A DNA stretch of 50,278 nt from Nanobdellota archaeon (GTDB lineage: Archaea > Nanobdellota > Nanobdellia > Woesearchaeales > GCA-2686295), in NCBI GenBank assembly GCA_018817005.1, contig JAHIUF010000041.1:1-50278 (forward strand), given 5' to 3'. Position numbers and translations under genes: made by a program. Each line of letters starts with the position of its first letter. The first letter of the stretch is position 1. Under the pieces are notes generated by a model. That model saw nothing but the letters and a program-made list of their open reading frames with translations, did no database searches and had not been told where the DNA came from. Shown in pieces: positions 45,955 through 50,278 of the stretch.

Positions 45955-48849
45955 TTGGTAAACTTTTCACTTCTTGAACAAAAATTGATAAAAGTACTTC
46001 TTCATTATGGTTATTATGAATCTGATAGACGAGGAAGACCTGGAGATATATTTGAAAAAATGGATTTTTCTGGGAAGAAACAAATAAAAAATCCTAATGC
46101 ATATGTGCAAACAAAGATTTCTCAATTAAGACCCAAACTTCAAGAAATAGGTGTTTGTATAGGTCAAACAAAATCAGTGGTTTATGATAAAAATGTTTAT
46201 TGGATAGATTCAAAATCTGAAAAAAACTTATCAGATTTAGCAGCGTTTAATCAACAAAAAAAAGAAACGAAGATACTATATCTCGGAGAGTTGGCATGGG
46301 GTACAAAAGCCCATGATCATAGGGCAGAAATTGGTCTTCATGAATTATTGAAGAGAAATTATAATGGTAATAAACCTCTTATTGATTCAATCGATGCAGT
46401 TATCTTAAATGGTGGTGTAATGCCTTTTGTTCCGGAGTTTTATACAGTGCGAGCCTCTAGTTATATGAGACTTCTTGGAAAAAATCTTGCTGAAAGACAA
46501 AATGAAGAAACAAAAGAAGCAAAAGAAGAAGCACTTAAAAATTCAGGTCTTTCTGAAGAAGTACAAGACTATTATAAAAAACATGTTCAAGATAAAATAC
46601 TAACAAAAAAGGATGGAGAGGAAGTTGCAAGTTTAATGCTTCAAAATCTTTTAGGTTCGAACTTTAATGGTCAAGTTCACGCTTTATATGGTGAAGAAGA
46701 TGTAGAAAGTATGAAACAATTACTTGAAATAAGAATAACTGAAATTGAAGAGTACCATAAATATATCGGTTCAATTAAAGATAAAATTGAAAAATTAAAT
46801 GTTAATATAGAAGATTATAAAAAACAAATTTTAATTGATAATAAAAGAACAGAAATATTATCTAATCTTAACTCAGAATTGTTGAATTCTGAAAGTGAAG
46901 ATGACAACTCTAGTTTTCAATTAAAATTACAAGAGTTTGTTCTTAATAAAAAAGGACTTTTTGAAAATCTTAACAAACTACAAGAAAATAATGGATCTGA
47001 TTTTAAAGATTTTATCTTGAATTCTAAAACTATAAGAAGAGTTAACAGTAAAAAAACTCAATTAGAAAATAAAGTAAATACTTTGGAATTAAAAATAGGG
47101 GATGTAGCAGAAAAAATAAAAGATTATGAAGACAGATTATGGGCAAAGAAGAGACAATCTGAGGCTCCGGAGTTCTTTAGATTTACAAGAAGAATACAAA
47201 TAAGTCCTGATGAAGAATCAATTGTTTGGAATGTTATTGCAAATGAATATGCACACCACTACAGTAATATTGGCAGGGGATTTAATTTCAAACTTCATCC
47301 AGAATCAAGAAAAGATATTGAAGTAAATGGTTGGACTATAAGGATGGAGCACAACCCAAATCTTTATTCTGCTGCTCCTTTAAAGCAATCACTAAAATTG
47401 ATGTTAAAAAAGGCCAATCTTGATGTTGGGCGTGGTAGAACAAATACTGATGTGTATGTTTCTGCTCATGGAAGAGGTGGATTTAGAGCAAAATTCGAAG
47501 AAAAATACAGACAAGAGACGGTATTTGGCAAATATGCAGATATTTCTAAAACAACAACTTTCATCAAACAACCATCATTTTATGCAGAAGGAAATTTGGA
47601 TTACATGATAAGAAATAGACTTGTAAAAAATTGGATTGCAAATACTTATGCTCAAGAGCCACACGCAATGGGTGCTGTTTTACATACCCTTAATCCTGAT
47701 GGAAAACATAAAATTGCATATTTTGATACAGAATTATTAATAGATGTTGCAAACAGAGTTGAACAAATAGAAACCTACAAGAAAACGCTTTTAAGAGGAA
47801 ACTTGAAAGAGCAAACAAAAAAAGATTTAGAATCGGCAGTAAATGACTTAGAACAAAGTTTGCAATTAGGAAAAATTTACAAACACAAAAAAATTGATGC
47901 ACCAAACCTTTATCAAATGCACATACTTGGTGATGCACATATTGGTTCACCAAATTATCCTGGAAGATTGTCTAATTATGATATACTTAAAGCAGTTATT
48001 TCATTTCAGATGAAAACAAGAGTTCCGGAATATGTTCTTGGAAGTGAGTGGCTTCATGGATCGTTGAAATTCAGTAAATATAATAGTGATAAGAGTGGTT
48101 ATGGTTTATTGCAACACCAAATAGATATTACTACAAAGAACATAAAAGATGATCCAAATATTTCAGACACACAAAAGATTGAACTTTTATGTGAATTTGC
48201 AAAAGTTGCAAATTCGTACAATGTAAAACCAGTTATTGATCAACAAGCATCTGAAATTAAACACATGTTCGATAAATACATGAAGAAAATAATAAGAAAT
48301 GATGGTAAATTAATTTTTGCTGCAGGAAATCATTTGGGTTCATCAACTCCTTTAACAGATGAAGCATTTATAATGAAAAACATGTTTCCTGTAGAAGCTG
48401 AAGAAAACATTATAGCTTTTAAAAGTAGAGGTGCAGAACAAGGAAAAGGACAATATTTCTTACATGATGGAAGAAAACTTTATGTTGCTCACAAACTCAA
48501 AGGCGGAAAAGATGAGTTATTGCCAGCCATGGATCAGATAATGGCAATTGGTTCAGATGCAGACATAGTTGTCTGTTTTGATAAACACCATCCAATGGTT
48601 GGATTTGCTAATGGAAGAATATTTGCGGCATCACCAGGCATGCAAACATATAATGAATATGTTGATGAAGTTTCAAAACAGCCAGGTTTGAGAGGTGCAA
48701 TGAATCTTTACCTTTCTGATAATCCTATGATGAAAAAATTCTTTGAAGCAGAAATTGTTTTTGAAGAAACACTCGTAAATAAACAACCTGATTTAAAGAA
48801 CAAAAGAGACTTGCAAAAAGAATTAACAGAAAAACACATTCAATATTAA
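45955..48849 (+). CDS. Double metallophosphoesterase-like protein with winged-helix start and coiled-coil insert
   Basis: The 964-aa protein starts at TTG 45955 after GGGGGG. Residues 1-90 look like a winged helix. A first phosphoesterase-like domain has degenerate motifs GELAWG (111-116, usual GDxHxG/SDLHFG), LNGGV (151-155, usual GD), YGEED (245-249, usual GNHD) and TDVYVSAHGRGG (498-509, usual GHxH); a charged coiled coil (about 255-400) is inserted in it. A second domain has GDAHIG (659-664), VLGSEWLHG (694-702), AAGNHLG (789-795), VAH (844-846) and FDKHHPMVG (875-883), closer to active Mre11/calcineurin-like enzymes but lacking the GD and GNHD aspartates. Substrate unknown; DNA or nucleotide phosphodiesters are plausible. 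Confidence 0.75.
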   Translation: MVNFSLLEQKLIKVLLHYGYYESDRRGRPGDIFEKMDFSGKKQIKNPNAYVQTKISQLRPKLQEIGVCIGQTKSVVYDKNVYWIDSKSEKNLSDLAAFNQQKKETKILYLGELAWGTKAHDHRAEIGLHELLKRNYNGNKPLIDSIDAVILNGGVMPFVPEFYTVRASSYMRLLGKNLAERQNEETKEAKEEALKNSGLSEEVQDYYKKHVQDKILTKKDGEEVASLMLQNLLGSNFNGQVHALYGEEDVESMKQLLEIRITEIEEYHKYIGSIKDKIEKLNVNIEDYKKQILIDNKRTEILSNLNSELLNSESEDDNSSFQLKLQEFVLNKKGLFENLNKLQENNGSDFKDFILNSKTIRRVNSKKTQLENKVNTLELKIGDVAEKIKDYEDRLWAKKRQSEAPEFFRFTRRIQISPDEESIVWNVIANEYAHHYSNIGRGFNFKLHPESRKDIEVNGWTIRMEHNPNLYSAAPLKQSLKLMLKKANLDVGRGRTNTDVYVSAHGRGGFRAKFEEKYRQETVFGKYADISKTTTFIKQPSFYAEGNLDYMIRNRLVKNWIANTYAQEPHAMGAVLHTLNPDGKHKIAYFDTELLIDVANRVEQIETYKKTLLRGNLKEQTKKDLESAVNDLEQSLQLGKIYKHKKIDAPNLYQMHILGDAHIGSPNYPGRLSNYDILKAVISFQMKTRVPEYVLGSEWLHGSLKFSKYNSDKSGYGLLQHQIDITTKNIKDDPNISDTQKIELLCEFAKVANSYNVKPVIDQQASEIKHMFDKYMKKIIRNDGKLIFAAGNHLGSSTPLTDEAFIMKNMFPVEAEENIIAFKSRGAEQGKGQYFLHDGRKLYVAHKLKGGKDELLPAMDQIMAIGSDADIVVCFDKHHPMVGFANGRIFAASPGMQTYNEYVDEVSKQPGLRGAMNLYLSDNPMMKKFFEAEIVFEETLVNKQPDLKNKRDLQKELTEKHIQY

Positions 48850-48864
48850 CTTTTATTTTTTTTA

Positions 48865-50094
48865 TTACTTTCTTTGTTCAGATTTTGTATCTCTATTTTT
48901 TGTCGTATTGTTATTGCTTGTTCTTTTTCTTTCTGATGTTTTATTAGTACTTATTACAGGTCTTGTTTCACTCTTTTTTGTCGGAGTGTTTTTCGGTTTG
49001 GGTTTTGAGTAATATGTTTTGGTCTTCTCTTTTGGTGTTGGTTTTTGATAATTATTACTTGGTTTTGAATAATTATCATTGTTAGGTTTATATTTTGTTT
49101 CAGGCTTTTTATAAGGAATTGTTTCTTCTTTTTCTCTGTGTTCTTTAAGTTTTTTTACTTTTAGATTATTTATTTGTTCTTTTCTTTTCTGCTCTTCTTT
49201 TTGAATTTTTGATTCTAAATCATCAGGTCTCTTATGTGATTTAAAGTTTTTTTCTGGGTTGTTGTTTTTCGGTTGTCTATCTGCTATTCTTTGTGTTCTG
49301 CCAGTAGAATTTTCATAATCCTTTTTCTTTTGTCTATAATGATTATAATAATCATTTCTTGGATGATAATCATAATACCAACCAATCCAAATATCATTGT
49401 TTAAACCCCAATGTTGCCAATAAAGGTTTTGAAACATAGGATCATACCAATCCCATATATGATTATTATTTATATCAGTCCAAGGTCCATAATGATAAGG
49501 GTCAACATCCCATGCATTAGGAATACCATCCATGTCAAAATCCCATGCAGGTCTAACTTTATATGGATACATAAATTTATGAAAGTGATGTCCAGGATAA
49601 TAGATAAAATTAATATTCATTCTATCTTCATAGAAGTTAGAGTGCTCAGGATCTGTGAAGTAAACGTCTTCATGTCCGGTTGTTTCATTAAAGTTCACAA
49701 ACGTTGTTAAGTTTAAAACACCATATTCTGTTGTTGAACTCCCACCTCTTCTATCATAATAACCTAGAACTCTGACTTCTTTTTTATCTTCTGATTCATT
49801 AACTATTTGTCTTAATTCCCATAAAATATCATCATTTGACCAGTGACTATCTTCGTGAACTCTTATTTTGAAATATTTTCCGTCTTCATATGTTGCAAGT
49901 GTGAAATCTAAATCTGGGTTTTTATCATAATCTGCGACAATCGGTGTTCCTACAAATTCTCTTGTTTCAGAAAAAGATTTTCTATAACTTATTTGAGCAA
50001 ATGCGCTTCCAACCATAAGAAGTGTCGAAAGAACAACTGGTAAAAAAGTTTTTTTAATAGTTTGATAATTTTCTTTTAGAGAAAACGAGTTCAT
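48865..50094 (-). CDS. Secreted aromatic-rich protein with calcium-loop-like motifs and basic tail
   Basis: The 409-aa protein has a Sec signal peptide with a likely cut after SAFA (about residue 33), then a domain with DYDKNPDLDFTLATYEDG resembling FG-GAP-type loops, two aspartate-rich loops (DFDMDGIPNAWDVDP and TDINNNHIWDWYD) like thrombospondin-3/EF-hand calcium sites, and a stretch unusually rich in Trp, Tyr and His. The last 130 residues are a basic, Lys/Pro/Asn/Thr-rich disordered tail. It should be exported; cell-wall or surface binding is possible. I do not recognise a family. A GGTGG Shine-Dalgarno (50101-50105, minus) and TATA box (50127-50134) precede the ATG. Confidence 0.7.
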   Translation of the reverse strand: MNSFSLKENYQTIKKTFLPVVLSTLLMVGSAFAQISYRKSFSETREFVGTPIVADYDKNPDLDFTLATYEDGKYFKIRVHEDSHWSNDDILWELRQIVNESEDKKEVRVLGYYDRRGGSSTTEYGVLNLTTFVNFNETTGHEDVYFTDPEHSNFYEDRMNINFIYYPGHHFHKFMYPYKVRPAWDFDMDGIPNAWDVDPYHYGPWTDINNNHIWDWYDPMFQNLYWQHWGLNNDIWIGWYYDYHPRNDYYNHYRQKKKDYENSTGRTQRIADRQPKNNNPEKNFKSHKRPDDLESKIQKEEQKRKEQINNLKVKKLKEHREKEETIPYKKPETKYKPNNDNYSKPSNNYQKPTPKEKTKTYYSKPKPKNTPTKKSETRPVISTNKTSERKRTSNNNTTKNRDTKSEQRK

Positions 50095-50126
50095 TTGTTA
50101 CCACCAATTATAATTAGACTTTAGGT

Positions 50127-50134
50127 TTTATAAA
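50127..50134 (-). promoter_or_regulatory. TATA box for the secreted-protein gene
   Basis: TTTATAAA on the minus strand begins 40 nt before the ATG at 50094, giving a short leader that still contains the GGTGG Shine-Dalgarno. Confidence 0.5.
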
Positions 50135-50149
50135 TTTTTTTAATTTTAT

Positions 50150-50278
50150 TCATTTGTTTTCTTTATAATATTTGTAGTGTTCTCTGCACATTGGTTTGTA
50201 GAGTTCATCGGCTCCAACTTTTATTAATTCATCATTATAGGATGCGACATTATCGCCTATAAATCTTTGTGTCATAGG
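50150..50278 (-). CDS. tdk: Thymidine kinase, C-terminal fragment (continues past the window)
   Basis: The minus-strand frame is open from the window edge to a TGA at 50150-50152 and encodes 42 residues: TQRFIGDNVASYNDELIKVG, ADELYKP and MCREHYKYYKENK. This matches the C-terminus of type II thymidine kinases (pattern TQRLxDGxPAxxDDPIIxVGAxExYxxRCRxHH), including the zinc-ligand cysteine and histidine. The enzyme salvages thymidine to dTMP. Only the end is visible, so the ATG seen inside the fragment is not taken as the start. Confidence 0.85.
   Translation of the reverse strand, partial: PMTQRFIGDNVASYNDELIKVGADELYKPMCREHYKYYKENK

Noticed and set aside
1-50278. tRNA or rRNA genes
   Set aside because: I looked in the intergenic gaps, which are short and AT-rich, and saw no cloverleaf or conserved rRNA segment.

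Overview
The window is AT-rich (roughly 70%) archaeal DNA. It most likely comes from a small-genome DPANN archaeon of the Woesearchaeota/Pacearchaeota/Nanoarchaeota group. The evidence is the archaeal S10-spc ribosomal cluster in canonical order (including eS4, eL32, eL19, eL34, eL14, SUI1 and the RNase P protein Rpp29), archaeal-type PheRS, AlaRS, pelota, RfcS, Hef, TrmB and SecY with an EMC3-like partner, and a DNA primase whose catalytic subunit carries a PriL-type Fe-S domain, as in Nanoarchaeum-like lineages. I see no rRNA, tRNA, CRISPR array, insertion sequence or prophage. Genes are densely packed and no gene-free stretch exceeds 300 bases.

Layout. 1-3740: tail of an unknown gene or RNA, a TrmB regulator with an inverted repeat around its TATA box, a TraB-family protein, a degenerate M50-like membrane protein, two small membrane proteins, and a 77-aa protein made of two near-identical repeats. 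3813-7742: information processing (Hef helicase/nuclease, a small AsnC-type domain protein, fused primase). 7895-23328: one long plus-strand ribosomal/translation/secretion cluster from uL3 to eL14, mostly with overlapping or near-abutting genes; adk, cmk and truB, often found here in other archaea, are absent. 23334-30064: minus-strand block with a LOG-like protein, pheT, pheS, a second TrmB paralogue, and a two-gene unit of pelota plus a homologue of ArmA/Rmt-type 16S rRNA methyltransferases. 30150-37618: an envelope cluster with one anchored beta-repeat protein, one large multi-pass protein and three paralogous lipoproteins, followed by a receiver-domain gene broken by a single in-frame TAA. 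38001-45737: RfcS, a lipid kinase, a PRC-barrel protein, a stand-alone CARF-like domain, an RsmC-like methyltransferase behind two paralogous membrane-anchored proteins, AlaRS, and a PadR regulator with a metal-binding tail. 45955-50278: a 964-aa protein that reads as two metallophosphoesterase-like domains around a coiled coil, a secreted aromatic-rich protein with calcium-loop-like motifs, and the C-terminus of thymidine kinase.

Gene expression. Many transcription units begin with a TATA box (tttataaa or tttatata) whose first base lies 29-33 nt before the ATG, which predicts leaderless mRNAs (TraB, primase, eL34, pheS, rfcS, lipid kinase, CARF-like, AlaRS, PadR). Genes inside operons, and a few with structured leaders, use Shine-Dalgarno sequences, sometimes with TTG starts (uS19, uS3, uL29, the 964-aa protein). 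This contrast helped choose several start codons.

Most interesting items: the double-phosphoesterase coiled-coil protein with two competing hairpins in its leader; the envelope cluster whose three lipoproteins and large membrane protein appear to share a C-terminal domain; the ArmA-like rRNA methyltransferase overlapping pelota; the fused primase; the stand-alone CARF-like protein; and the nonsense-interrupted response regulator. All functional statements are from reading the sequence and family knowledge; no search was run.
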